From NCBI RefSeq assembly GCF_000765905.2, contig NZ_JRPL02000021.1, positions 1 to 40,751 on the forward strand: a DNA stretch of 40,751 bases. Reading direction: 5' to 3'. This DNA is from Helicobacter trogontum. GTDB lineage: Bacteria; Campylobacterota; Campylobacteria; Campylobacterales; Helicobacteraceae. Below, one piece after another: positions 18,235-27,768 of the stretch. Position 1 is the stretch's first letter; every line of letters starts with the position of its first letter. The position numbers and the translations under genes are program-made. The notes beneath the pieces were generated by a model. It did no database searches. It saw only the letters and a list, made by a program, of their open reading frames with translations, and had not been told where the DNA came from.

Positions 18235-18779
18235 TCTGCAATCTCCAATAGTTTAATATTTGTGTTTGTATAAATACAAATCTCTCCAGCAATTCTTAAT
18301 GATTCTAATACTAAATCTTTTGGTGCTAAATTACCAAATTTATCCAAAGCTCGAGCTGCACTTAAAGCATAGTTGCCACCACTACCAATGGCTGCTATTT
18401 TACCATCTTCTGGCTCTACAACATCGCCTGTACCGCTTAATACATAAATGTTTGTTGCATTTAAGACTATCATCATGGCCTCAAGTCTTCGTAGATATTT
18501 ATCCTTACGCCACTCTTTACTAAACTCCATAACCGATTTTAATAAATCCCCCTTTTTACCTTCTAAAATACGCTCAAACATATCAAAAAGACTAAATGCA
18601 TCAGCAGTACTACCAGCAAAACCACTTAAAATCTTACCACCATAAAGGGAGCGAATTTTTGTTGCATTGCCCTTCATTACGCAGTTACCAAAGCTCACTT
18701 GCCCATCTCCGCCAATCACACCATAGGGCTTACCATCTTTTTGTCCAACATACCCTAAAATCGTTGTAGCATGAAACAT
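18231..18779 (-). CDS. hslV: HslV, peptidase subunit of the HslUV protease
   Basis: Proteasome-like threonine peptidase that forms a double hexamer capped by HslU. The N-terminus is [11 protein letters not shown], followed by [10 protein letters not shown] and [19 protein letters not shown], all strongly conserved in the family. In most bacteria the catalytic threonine follows Met1 directly. Here the first threonine is residue 5, after Met-Phe-His-Ala, which resembles the H. pylori protein. Maturation would therefore need removal of a short propeptide, or the enzyme works differently. Length 182 is normal. AAGGAAG precedes the ATG and a TATAAT lies 40 bp upstream. It is the first gene of the hslVU unit. 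Confidence 0.95.
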   Translation of the reverse strand: MFHATTILGYVGQKDGKPYGVIGGDGQVSFGNCVMKGNATKIRSLYGGKILSGFAGSTADAFSLFDMFERILEGKKGDLLKSVMEFSKEWRKDKYLRRLEAMMIVLNATNIYVLSGTGDVVEPEDGKIAAIGSGGNYALSAARALDKFGNLAPKDLVLESLRIAGEICIYTNTNIKLLEIAE

Positions 18780-18819
18780 ACTCTTCCTTTGTATTTATAA
18801 AAAATAAAAACGCAATCAT

Positions 18820-18825
18820 ATTATA
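18820..18825 (-). promoter_or_regulatory. -10 box (TATAAT) for hslVU
   Basis: Perfect TATAAT on the minus strand about 40 bp upstream of the hslV ATG, giving a leader of about 30-35 nt. No CIRCE element (heat-shock HrcA operator) was seen nearby. Confidence 0.5.
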
Positions 18826-19010
18826 TTATGTTAAACTCTTAATTACTTTTATATCCATTACAAATGTTGGTTTATATAGAATCTTGCATATATTTTATTA
18901 AGGCATACTCTCATGTCCTCTTGCAAACCCTACAGAGATTACAAGTAAGATTCTTAATTTAATATATTTAAATCCTAATCATTAAACCTGCACTTCCTCA
19001 ATCAAAGTAT

Positions 19011-19049
19011 TATGGCACATCCCGCTTAAGATTGTGCCATAGGTTTTTT
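19011..19049 (+). terminator. Strong intrinsic terminator, plus-strand orientation
   Basis: TATGGCACA at 19011-19019 and TGTGCCATA at 19033-19041 are perfect 9-bp arms around a 13-nt loop. On the plus strand they are followed by GGTTTTTT (19042-19049), a textbook terminator. The nearest annotated plus-strand gene upstream is thousands of bases away. In the minus direction the hairpin lies about 120 nt past the greA stop but lacks a clean U run. It may end greA, or an unseen plus-strand RNA starting near 18830. Confidence 0.6.
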
Positions 19050-19160
19050 GGAGTTAGAAATAACCCACCATCACTACAAAAAGTTTGAATTATTATGTTT
19101 AGAATCTAAAATATTTTTATCTAAGTGTTATTGCAGCTTTTACATTCATAGAGTATTGCA

Positions 19161-19649
19161 TTACTCATCAAAGTTTATAGGCTTGTATTCAATCTTTAAA
19201 ATCTCAAATTCAGTTTCTCCAGCTGGCAAATTCACTATCACTTCATCACCTTCTTCTTTTCCTATAAGTCCTTTTGCAAGAGGGGAATTAAAAGATATAA
19301 GTCCTTTTGCAGGATTGCTTTCTGTTGTACCCACTATGGTATAAACAACCTCTTTTTCAGTATCAAGATTGAGGATAGTAATAGTGCTGCCAAAGCTTAC
19401 TCTATCGTGCAAAAGCGTAGAGGGATCAATAACTTGTGCGTTTGATAGCATTTTACTTAATTCATTAATTTTAAATTCAATAAAGGCTTGTTTTTCCTTC
19501 GCAGCATGATATTCTGCATTTTCTTTCAAATCGCCATGAGAGCGTGCTATATCTATTTCTTGAGCTACCTTTGGTCTTTGCACCTCTTTTAGATCTTTTA
19601 GTTCTTGTGTTAGTTTATTAAATCCATATTTACTCATTGGCTCTGTCAT
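19161..19649 (-). CDS. greA: Transcription elongation factor GreA
   Basis: Rescues backtracked RNA polymerase by stimulating cleavage of the nascent RNA 3' end. The N-terminal coiled coil holds the acidic tip in [17 protein letters not shown] (residues about 38-54), with the conserved Asp and Glu that reach the active site. The C-terminal FKBP-like domain includes [21 protein letters not shown] start at the ATG at 19649, which follows AAGGTAATTAAA and gives [13 protein letters not shown] at 162 residues, the usual size. The frame is open to 19691, but those extra 14 residues have no family counterpart. It is divergent from the alpha/beta hydrolase, with a TATAAT at 19683-19688. Confidence 0.96.
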   Translation of the reverse strand: MTEPMSKYGFNKLTQELKDLKEVQRPKVAQEIDIARSHGDLKENAEYHAAKEKQAFIEFKINELSKMLSNAQVIDPSTLLHDRVSFGSTITILNLDTEKEVVYTIVGTTESNPAKGLISFNSPLAKGLIGKEEGDEVIVNLPAGETEFEILKIEYKPINFDE

Positions 19650-19682
19650 TTTAATTACCTTGTTAATAAAATAAAAAGCACT

Positions 19683-19688
19683 ATTATA
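19683..19688 (-). promoter_or_regulatory. -10 box (TATAAT) for greA
   Basis: Perfect TATAAT on the minus strand, 34 bp upstream of the chosen greA ATG. It lies inside the longer open frame, supporting the downstream start. A 12-bp palindrome AAAAACGTTTTT follows it at about 19705-19716, between the two divergent genes. Confidence 0.5.
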
Positions 19689-19753
19689 CAAAAAAATAGA
19701 TAGAAAAAACGTTTTTGTATTAAAATTAGATTTTTGGAGTTAATGGAGCATTT

Positions 19754-20476
19754 ATGGCAGCAAAAGAGATTCTATATCGTGACAATAAGTTTCACATCGC
19801 CTATCACATGATAGACAATAACACAGATCGTTATATTGTATTTTTACATGGTTGGGGGAGCAACAAAGAGCTTATGACCTTAGCCTTTGGTAAATATTTT
19901 TGCACATATAACCACATCTATATTGACTTACCTGGATTTGGTGGAAGCACAAATGAAACCTTCCTAACAACACAAGATTATGCAAATATTATTGATCTTT
20001 TTTTGCAAGCATGCAATATAGATAAACAAAATCGCATCATTGTTGGACACAGCTTTGGAGGTAAAATAGCATTATTACTTGATTCTGAAATCATACTATT
20101 AAGTAGTGCTGGAATCTTACTGCCAAAACCACTAAAAGTAAAAATGAAAATAGCAGCCGCAAAAGTGCTTAAAAAGTTACCTTTACAGATTAATGGACTA
20201 AGAGCTGATGATGCAAAGGACTTAAGCCCTATAATGTATGAAGTCTTTAAACAAGTTGTGCAAGAGGACTTTGCACCACACTACAAATCATTTAAGCATA
20301 AAACAACGATTTTTTGGGGTAAAGAAGACGATGCTACACCATTACATGCATTCAATATAATTTGCACACTCATGCCACATGCAAAAACACATGTTTTAGA
20401 GGGTGATCATTACTTTTTTTTAAAACAAGGTGAATTAGTTGATAAGCTTTATCATAATAAAATAATAGGTAAGTAA
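19754..20476 (+). CDS. Alpha/beta hydrolase of unknown substrate
   Basis: A 240-residue cytoplasmic hydrolase of the alpha/beta fold. The oxyanion segment is LHGWGSN at residues 31-37, the nucleophile elbow is GHSFGG with Ser100, the acid is Asp192 or Asp193 in WGKEDDATPLH, and the base is His219 in EGDHYFF. The triad is thus complete. It resembles the Helicobacter proteins labelled 2-hydroxy-6-oxohepta-2,4-dienoate hydrolase, but there is no aromatic degradation gene nearby, so that name should not be taken as function. A TGGAG site lies 5 nt before the ATG. It is divergent from greA and convergent with the alkaline phosphatase. Confidence 0.85.
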   Translation: MAAKEILYRDNKFHIAYHMIDNNTDRYIVFLHGWGSNKELMTLAFGKYFCTYNHIYIDLPGFGGSTNETFLTTQDYANIIDLFLQACNIDKQNRIIVGHSFGGKIALLLDSEIILLSSAGILLPKPLKVKMKIAAAKVLKKLPLQINGLRADDAKDLSPIMYEVFKQVVQEDFAPHYKSFKHKTTIFWGKEDDATPLHAFNIICTLMPHAKTHVLEGDHYFFLKQGELVDKLYHNKIIGK

Positions 20477-20601
20477 GTGAAATCAAACCTCAACTCCCTC
20501 ATACATTTAAATACAGAATCTCTATAACCTTAATACACAAAATTCAAGGCAAACAACTCAATACAAACATAAGATCAAGCCAACTCCACTTAATATAAAT
20601 A

Positions 20602-22392
20602 CTATCGCCCATCAATTCCAAATGCTCTCATTATTGCAAAAAAAACTTCAGTATTATCCATAACACCTTTAAAATATTCGCTGCCCACACCCTCACTCAT
20701 CAATACAACATCATCAGCGGCATGCACTTCTTGATCCTCTTCTGTTGGAATATTACCGCGATATTCTTCACCCTTCATATTTGGGTTTGCAATATTTTTT
20801 CCATGATGTTTAATGGTTGGTGACATCGGTTCTTGTTTAAAATGATAATCAGCTTTATAGTCTGGGTGATTTGCATACTGCACTGCGAGTGTAATATCTG
20901 GATTTGGATCATCTGGGAATCCATCATTATCATTATCTACAAAGGTAGGAAATACTGAATGTGCGTAAGTTCTCACTGCCTCACGACCACTTTTTCCATC
21001 AAGCTCATGATATGTCCCAGTAATACTTGCACCATGTGCGTGATCAGCCACAACAATGACAAGCGTATCGCCATGTTTTGTAGCAAAATCTCTTGCTATT
21101 TTGACAGCCCGATCAAACTCTATGGTATCATAGGTTGCTCTTTGCCAATCCATTTTATGCAGTTGTTTATCAATACTAGCACCCTCTATCATAAGAAAAA
21201 ATCCACTTTTATTTTTGCTTAAAACTTCTAAAGCTGCATTTGTCATATCAAGTAGGCTGGGTTGATTTTGAAACTCACCTAAAACCTTTGGATTCTTTAA
21301 GACTGCTCTATCTAAATATACATTAAGGTTATCATTATGATATAAACCTAATAGCTTTTTAGCACTCTTTGCTTGTGTGAGTAGCTCTTGCTTTGTTTTA
21401 GAGATTTCATATCCTGCATCCCTATAAAATTTTATAAGTTCAAGAGAATCTTTACGTTTAGAACCCTTCGTCTCTTTTGGAATAAAATGTTGCAATCCTC
21501 CACCAAGTAACACATCAATATTCAAATCCAAATAACTCTGTGCTATCATATTTTGCTCACTCCGCCTTCTTGTATGTACCACAAAAGCAGCAGGAGTAGC
21601 ATCTGTAATATTTGCTGTAGTTACAAGCCCTATACTTTTATCTGTCTTCCTTTTTAGTATTTCTGTTATATTTTCTATTTTTGGATCATCAAAAGGACTT
21701 ATTGTGCTGTCTGCATAAACACCCATTGCATTCACTACGCTTTTATGTCCTGTGGCATATGCAGAGGCTGAATTTGCAGAATCTGTTGTCAAAGAATCAT
21801 ATCCTGAAGTCGTAATGAGTGCCATTCTATCAAGCTTTTCCATTTCTAATACATCATTATATTTACCCTCACTAATCCCTTTTGATAATATACGAGCCAT
21901 TTGTTTTGCTTGCAAACTCATTCCATCGCCAATGAGTAAAATTACATTTTTAGCCTTTCTATTAGCCTTATTATCAACTACTTCATATGTTGCGATGCGA
22001 AGCGAATTAGGGGTTTTCACTTTAACTTTTATAAATCCTGTATCATTAAAAGATATAGAATCTATGCGATAAGATAGTATGTCGCCATCACGCCATATTT
22101 TTGGCTTTTTATTAAAATAACTTATAATATCCCTATCATTAATTGTTGCCTGTATTGTAGATCTTGCATTTGCTGGATTTAAAGTGGGATCCTTTATTTC
22201 AATAAGGAAGTCAAACCGCTGTCCAGCAAGAAATTTTGCATTATTAATGGGCAATATTGTAATATCTTTGTGTTGGGTTATATGGGTGGTTTGACTTGGG
22301 GTAGCATACACATATTTTATATGTGCAAATATTACTAAAATATACACTAGACAGATGTGTAGCATATTTGGTATTTTATAATAAAAACGCAT
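20602..22392 (-). CDS. Periplasmic alkaline phosphatase (PhoA family)
   Basis: Exported phosphomonoesterase that releases inorganic phosphate in the periplasm. An N-terminal signal (hydrophobic LHICLVYILVIFAHI, likely cut after YVYA, residue 30) leads to a beta-rich region of about 110 residues, then the catalytic domain. Catalytic features are metal ligand Asp156 in IGDGMS, nucleophile Ser205 in TTDSANSASAYATG, IEGASIDKQLHKMDW with Asp and His ligands, VVADHAHG, and a final His in EVHAADDVV. Near residue 483 DNDNDGFPDD resembles a calcium loop. It lacks a twin-arginine motif, so Sec export is expected. The length (596) exceeds E. coli PhoA because of the N-terminal region. AAAGGATA precedes the ATG. 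It begins 96 bp after the secreted 2H phosphoesterase and may share its transcript. Confidence 0.92.
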   Translation of the reverse strand: MRFYYKIPNMLHICLVYILVIFAHIKYVYATPSQTTHITQHKDITILPINNAKFLAGQRFDFLIEIKDPTLNPANARSTIQATINDRDIISYFNKKPKIWRDGDILSYRIDSISFNDTGFIKVKVKTPNSLRIATYEVVDNKANRKAKNVILLIGDGMSLQAKQMARILSKGISEGKYNDVLEMEKLDRMALITTSGYDSLTTDSANSASAYATGHKSVVNAMGVYADSTISPFDDPKIENITEILKRKTDKSIGLVTTANITDATPAAFVVHTRRRSEQNMIAQSYLDLNIDVLLGGGLQHFIPKETKGSKRKDSLELIKFYRDAGYEISKTKQELLTQAKSAKKLLGLYHNDNLNVYLDRAVLKNPKVLGEFQNQPSLLDMTNAALEVLSKNKSGFFLMIEGASIDKQLHKMDWQRATYDTIEFDRAVKIARDFATKHGDTLVIVVADHAHGASITGTYHELDGKSGREAVRTYAHSVFPTFVDNDNDGFPDDPNPDITLAVQYANHPDYKADYHFKQEPMSPTIKHHGKNIANPNMKGEEYRGNIPTEEDQEVHAADDVVLMSEGVGSEYFKGVMDNTEVFFAIMRAFGIDGR

Positions 22393-22488
22393 GATGTATC
22401 CTTTGAGTAAAATAGTCTGTAAATGATTGCTTATTGGTTGTTATAGAAGCATTATTATCTATGTAACATGTTGTTCTAACAATCACAA

Positions 22489-23379
22489 TTACTTTTGTAG
22501 TTCTTTGGCTATATCCATAACTTTTCCACTTGATAAATCGATGCGATAAATCTCACGCATAACATTACCTGCAATGCCAAGCTCAACGATAGATATTGTC
22601 TTAAATTCAGCCTTAATACCTTTATCCAAAATATTGTTAAACTCACTGGCTAATGCTAAAAGTTCATGTTCAAGTTTGATTGGAAGCTCTTGCATACTAT
22701 AACTAAGGGTTACATGAGGACGATGCATTCTCTCTTCTTTACCATTTACAATTCGATTTAAACCACTAACGCCTAGTTCTCTAATTTGATCCTGTGCCTC
22801 TTTGCTAGAATCTGCATAAATAGGACCACTTACACGTGGTAGTGGCGAATTTCTCAAAGGTGTCAAAGCTTTGGTAGCCTGAAAATTATATTGCATAATG
22901 CTCTCAAGGGCAGAATCTTTTACTACATTAATATCAAACCACCATGGCATTTTGGCATTTTTGCTTGCTTTTATTAGGCTAAATCCTGAAAGAGTGAGTG
23001 TAAAAGGTTTTGGTGGTTTTGGCATGAATCTTAGCATTTTTTCAGGCAATGTTGTATCATTTGTGTGTAAATGCAAGACGGTTATATGAGGGATATTTTT
23101 CCTCAATAATGCATCAGTGATGCCATATGTAATCAGCTTCTCATTTAGCATACCTCCTATGATTGCATTTAGCTTTGCTATTGGAGAATCTGATGTTTCA
23201 TGTGGGACAATAAAAACTAGTCCATATGTTTTATAATGTGTTCCTAATGTTTTTGAGTTTAAAGATGAATTATCAATTTCATTTGCAAAGATATTGCCTT
23301 TAAATAATATACACATTGCCAAACAGCATACAATAAGATTCTGAAATAATCTATGATTTATACATGTATTTTTCCGCAT
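22489..23379 (-). CDS. Secreted 2H phosphoesterase-like protein (2'-5' RNA ligase superfamily)
   Basis: A 296-residue protein with the two His-x-Thr motifs that define the 2H superfamily: His98-Ile-Thr100 in PHITVLHLH and His222-Val-Thr224 in HRPHVTLSY, 124 residues apart as expected for the pseudo-symmetric fold. Members open or hydrolyse 2',3'-cyclic phosphates or related bonds. Unlike the cytoplasmic RNA-processing members, it has a signal peptide (LIVCCLAMCILFKGNIFA, residues 15-32, cut before NEID). It should therefore act in the periplasm. An AAGGATATT site supports the start at 23379. The alkaline phosphatase follows at 96 bp, which suggests sequential attack on cyclic nucleotide or RNA-derived phosphates; that is inference. 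The substrate is unknown. Confidence 0.8.
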   Translation of the reverse strand: MRKNTCINHRLFQNLIVCCLAMCILFKGNIFANEIDNSSLNSKTLGTHYKTYGLVFIVPHETSDSPIAKLNAIIGGMLNEKLITYGITDALLRKNIPHITVLHLHTNDTTLPEKMLRFMPKPPKPFTLTLSGFSLIKASKNAKMPWWFDINVVKDSALESIMQYNFQATKALTPLRNSPLPRVSGPIYADSSKEAQDQIRELGVSGLNRIVNGKEERMHRPHVTLSYSMQELPIKLEHELLALASEFNNILDKGIKAEFKTISIVELGIAGNVMREIYRIDLSSGKVMDIAKELQK

Positions 23380-23542
23380 ATAATATCCTTATAAAAATTT
23401 TGATTTTGTATTGTGAGGTATCAATGTAAGATTTATCTGCTTTATTTTGTTAAGAATCTGTAAAACTCAAATATTGTATATTACATGCTAATATTTCTAA
23501 TTATTCAACATGCAAACATTAATTAAGAAAAATTCTAAAATT

Positions 23543-23572
23543 TATATAATCTTTTAGCTAAAAGATTATATA
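23543..23572. repeat. Perfect 30-bp palindrome in the 2H phosphoesterase/hemW divergent region
   Basis: The two 15-bp halves are exact reverse complements with no spacer; the left half begins TATATAATCTTTTAG and the centre is AGCT. It lies 163 bp upstream of the 2H phosphoesterase gene and 102 bp upstream of hemW. It could be an operator serving both directions or a bidirectional hairpin. No U run follows on either side. Confidence 0.8.
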
Positions 23573-23674
23573 GAGTCTTATATTGTGCTCTTAAGTATGT
23601 TGCACATCTGATATTGTTAGGATTAGGGGCTGCAGCATGTCTTTAAAAAATACATTAACATAAAAGGATTTTTA

Positions 23675-24715
23675 TTGCTTCTATATATACATATTCCATT
23701 TTGTGATTCTAAATGTGGGTATTGTGCTTTTTTCTCACAAGTGAATAAGGAAGACATGATTACGCCATACTTTCAAGCATTATTAAAAGATATAAAATAC
23801 ACTTTACAACATTTCAGTGTGAAACAAATTACAAGCATTTTTGTTGGAGGTGGCACACCAAATTTTGTAGATTCCAAGCATTATATAGAGATATTTCGTC
23901 ATCTGCTCCCATTATGCACAAGCGATTGTGAGATTACTTTTGAGATGAATCCAAACCTACTTTCTCATACTTGGCTTGAGGAGATAAAAACTCTTGGTGC
24001 AAATCGATTAAGTATTGGAGTGCAAAGCTTCCATAATGATAAATTACAAATGCTTGAAAGAGTTCATACATATGATGATATTGCAAGGGCATTTGACATC
24101 GCTTATAATCATATTGATAATATAAGCCTTGATTTAATTTATGATTGCAAACTTGATACACAAGAGCGTATGCAGTATGAATTAGAATCTGCGTTGAAAT
24201 TACCTATCAATCATCTTTCAGCATATAGTTTAAGTATAGATTCTCATTCTCGTTTTGGTGATAGACAAGACCATACATTGCAATCTAAAGAAAGCTTTGG
24301 TATATTTGTGCGTGATTTTCTACAAAATAATAACTTTAAACAATATGAAGTTTCAAACTTTGCACGTGTTAATAAATGCAAACACAATCTTGGCTATTGG
24401 CGTGGAGATATATATCTTGGCGTGGGGGCTAGTTCTGTTGGTAGGGTAGATTTAATACGTTACTTTGCACCAGCCAATTTAGAGCAATATATTGCCAATC
24501 CAACTCAAAGAAAGAAAGAATATTTAAGTCTAAATGATTTACATTTTGAATCTATTTTTATGGGCTTTCGAAGTGAAATAGGTGTAGAAAAAAAACTGCT
24601 TAATCAGACTAAATTGCAATATGTTATCGATGATAATTTATGCTATGAATATAATGATCGAGTTTATGCAAATGATTTTTTTCTTGCAGATTCTATTGCA
24701 TTATATCTTGCTTAG
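23675..24715 (+). CDS. hemW: HemW-like radical SAM protein
   Basis: Radical SAM protein related to oxygen-independent coproporphyrinogen oxidase. The cluster motif is CDSKCGYC with Cys10, Cys14 and Cys17, ending CAFF. The lack of the extra Cys found in true HemN (CxxxCxxCxC) places it with HemW, a heme chaperone, rather than the oxidase. VGGGTPNF (glycine-rich SAM-binding) and later IGVQSFHND follow. The start codon is TTG at 23675, after AAAGGATTTT, which gives the standard MLLYIHIPFC opening; no ATG is available nearby in frame. Length 346 fits. It is followed 137 bp later by dcd. Confidence 0.92.
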   Translation: MLLYIHIPFCDSKCGYCAFFSQVNKEDMITPYFQALLKDIKYTLQHFSVKQITSIFVGGGTPNFVDSKHYIEIFRHLLPLCTSDCEITFEMNPNLLSHTWLEEIKTLGANRLSIGVQSFHNDKLQMLERVHTYDDIARAFDIAYNHIDNISLDLIYDCKLDTQERMQYELESALKLPINHLSAYSLSIDSHSRFGDRQDHTLQSKESFGIFVRDFLQNNNFKQYEVSNFARVNKCKHNLGYWRGDIYLGVGASSVGRVDLIRYFAPANLEQYIANPTQRKKEYLSLNDLHFESIFMGFRSEIGVEKKLLNQTKLQYVIDDNLCYEYNDRVYANDFFLADSIALYLA

Positions 24716-24852
24716 TGTTATTTCTCAAAAATGATAAAAATCTATAAAAGTGTGCATCATATTAGGTTATAAGCATATATATCCTCATTTTATTTTTGCT
24801 ATAATTCCTGCTATTTTTTTGTTTATTTTATAGAAATGTAAAGTGGGTGATT

Positions 24853-25431
24853 ATGGGTTTAAAATCTGATTTATGGATTAAAGAGATGAGTAAAAAGGGT
24901 ATGATTGAGCCATTTTGTGAAAAGCAAGTGGGGCAAAATATCGTAAGCTATGGGCTATCAAGCTATGGATATGACATTCGCGTGGGTAGTGAATTTATGA
25001 TTTTTACAAATATCGGTGCGACTTTGGTTGATCCTAAAAGCTTTGATGAACGCAATGTCGTAGAAGTCGATGCGAGTGAAAAGGGCTACTGCCTTGTGCC
25101 GCCAAACTCTTTTGCCCTTGCACGCACGATAGAATACTTTAGAATGCCACGCAATGTGCTTGCTATCTGTCTTGGCAAAAGCACTTATGCAAGGTGTGGG
25201 ATAATTGTAAATGTTACGCCTTTTGAGCCAGAGTTTGAGGGGCATATCACTATTGAGATTTCAAATACAACGCCACTTCCAGCAAAGATTTATGCAAATG
25301 AAGGCATAGCTCAAGTATTATTTTTAGAGGGCGATTCGCCTTGTGAGATAAGCTATAAAGATAAAAAAGGCAAATACCAAGGACAAATGGGTATTACATT
25401 GCCAAAGGTACTCCATAATAAAGATTCATAA
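24853..25431 (+). CDS. dcd: dCTP deaminase
   Basis: Deaminates dCTP to dUTP, feeding dTMP synthesis. The 192-residue protein shows the family's [14 protein letters not shown] near residue 37, [17 protein letters not shown] in the core with the substrate-binding Ser/Arg, and [16 protein letters not shown] with the catalytic Glu. It is a trimeric dUTPase-fold enzyme. An upstream GTG at 24847 is in frame, but the ATG at 24853 gives MGLKSDLWI, which matches the H. pylori start. The base content here is slightly less AT-rich than its surroundings. It is probably transcribed alone; an inverted repeat sits 178 bp beyond the stop. Confidence 0.96.
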   Translation: MGLKSDLWIKEMSKKGMIEPFCEKQVGQNIVSYGLSSYGYDIRVGSEFMIFTNIGATLVDPKSFDERNVVEVDASEKGYCLVPPNSFALARTIEYFRMPRNVLAICLGKSTYARCGIIVNVTPFEPEFEGHITIEISNTTPLPAKIYANEGIAQVLFLEGDSPCEISYKDKKGKYQGQMGITLPKVLHNKDS

Positions 25432-25608
25432 AATAGATATTTTAAAATCTCATTCAATACAACTATTTAAAAATCTTATTATAGATTCTATGAGTTTTAG
25501 ATCTCAATCGTTTAAAAGTAGCGTAATATTCCCTATAGAATCATTGACTATTTGTCGCTATTAAAATTATAATTATAGCCTATATGAAACCATGCTAACG
25601 TTGGTGCA

Positions 25609-25645
25609 ATATTTAAATGTGTAAAATATTTACACATTTAAATAT
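25609..25645. repeat. Inverted repeat with 17-bp perfect arms upstream of nifS
   Basis: The arms at 25609-25625 and 25629-25645 are perfect reverse complements around a 3-nt centre (ATA); the left arm is ATATTTAAATGTGTAAA. It lies between dcd and nifS, 87 bp before the nifS start. Such length suggests either a strong operator for an iron-sulfur or metal regulator, or a hairpin ending dcd transcription. No U run follows. Confidence 0.8.
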
Positions 25646-25723
25646 ATTTCCTAAAAACTGCCAATTTTGCGAGATAAAATAACACACTTTTGCTATATTG
25701 CTGTAGGTGAAACTTTAAAGTAG

Positions 25724-26902
<1,179 letters not shown>

Positions 26903-27004
26903 TCTTGTATTGCCCTTTGTGTTTTATGAGTTAAGCATTCATAAAAAACACGCAAAGCCATACCGTAACTGCTAGAATCCGTATTGACAAAAAAACAGGA
27001 AAGA

Positions 27005-27652
27005 ATGATGCTTAGATTTTTTCTTACTTACCCATTAATATTATGTTTTAATATTCTTTTGATTGGTTGTAGTTCTACTGTTGTATATTATTCTGCGGAT
27101 GCTGACCCACAAGTACCCTTTGATCCACAGGATACTTTAGGCGTATATTATGGAGATAATCCAACCATATCAGACAAAAAGTTTGCTCTTTTGTTGGGAG
27201 AAATTATGGCTGAAGAGGGATATAATGTCAGTGGATTCAATACAGATAAAAATCCTGTTTGTAGAATATTTTTTTCTCAAGATATCTCCTCTAGTTCATC
27301 TGTGAATAGCTATACCACAAACCATACGAGCTACAACAGAACATATATACCAGGAACATATAGTAGTAATGGTTACAACCCAGGTCGCACGATTACTACC
27401 ACCACTACTACACCTATAACACACTACTACACAAAAGTATTGGTAACACAAAATGTAGGTGTTTCTGTTATGTGTAAAATTAAAGATGATAACAATTTTA
27501 CACAATTATGGTTTGGTTATTTTAGTGCAGAACTTGATAATTACAAATCTTATCAAAAAGATATTATCAGATTCCTAGTAAGCTTACTGGGCAGGGAGCT
27601 TGAAGGGCAATATATCAATCTTTCAAATATAATTTCAGCAAGAAAGGAGTAA
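27005..27652 (+). CDS. Putative lipoprotein between nifS and nifU
   Basis: A 215-residue protein with a lipoprotein signal: a hydrophobic segment FLTYPLILCFNILLIGCSS whose Cys would be lipidated. The mature region contains VVYYSADADPQVPFDPQDTL, which resembles DUF4136-type lipoproteins only loosely. A low-complexity Ser/Thr/Tyr/Asn stretch (about residues 95-135, including a run of Thr) probably forms a flexible linker. A frame extends to a TTG at 26984, but AGGAAAGA places the start at the ATG at 27005 or the next at 27008. It is in the same direction as nifS (about 100 bp away) and nifU (116 bp). A role in iron-sulfur assembly is not expected for an outer-membrane-facing lipoprotein; the position is more likely an insertion into the pair. 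Confidence 0.75.
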   Translation: MMLRFFLTYPLILCFNILLIGCSSTVVYYSADADPQVPFDPQDTLGVYYGDNPTISDKKFALLLGEIMAEEGYNVSGFNTDKNPVCRIFFSQDISSSSSVNSYTTNHTSYNRTYIPGTYSSNGYNPGRTITTTTTTPITHYYTKVLVTQNVGVSVMCKIKDDNNFTQLWFGYFSAELDNYKSYQKDIIRFLVSLLGRELEGQYINLSNIISARKE

Positions 27653-27768
27653 GACAATGAAGCTCAACTTTTACAGACATAAATCTAGTAATATTTAAAA
27701 ACCCAACTAGTTAAATTTATGTATCCAGAATTTTAATTAACATAAAGAACAATATAAAGGAAAAGAAA

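Noticed and set aside
23637-23663. 8-residue ORF (MSLKNTLT) just before hemW, with an AGGGG-like site
   Set aside because: It could be a leader peptide, but it is too short to judge and has no regulatory codon pattern or attenuator hairpin.
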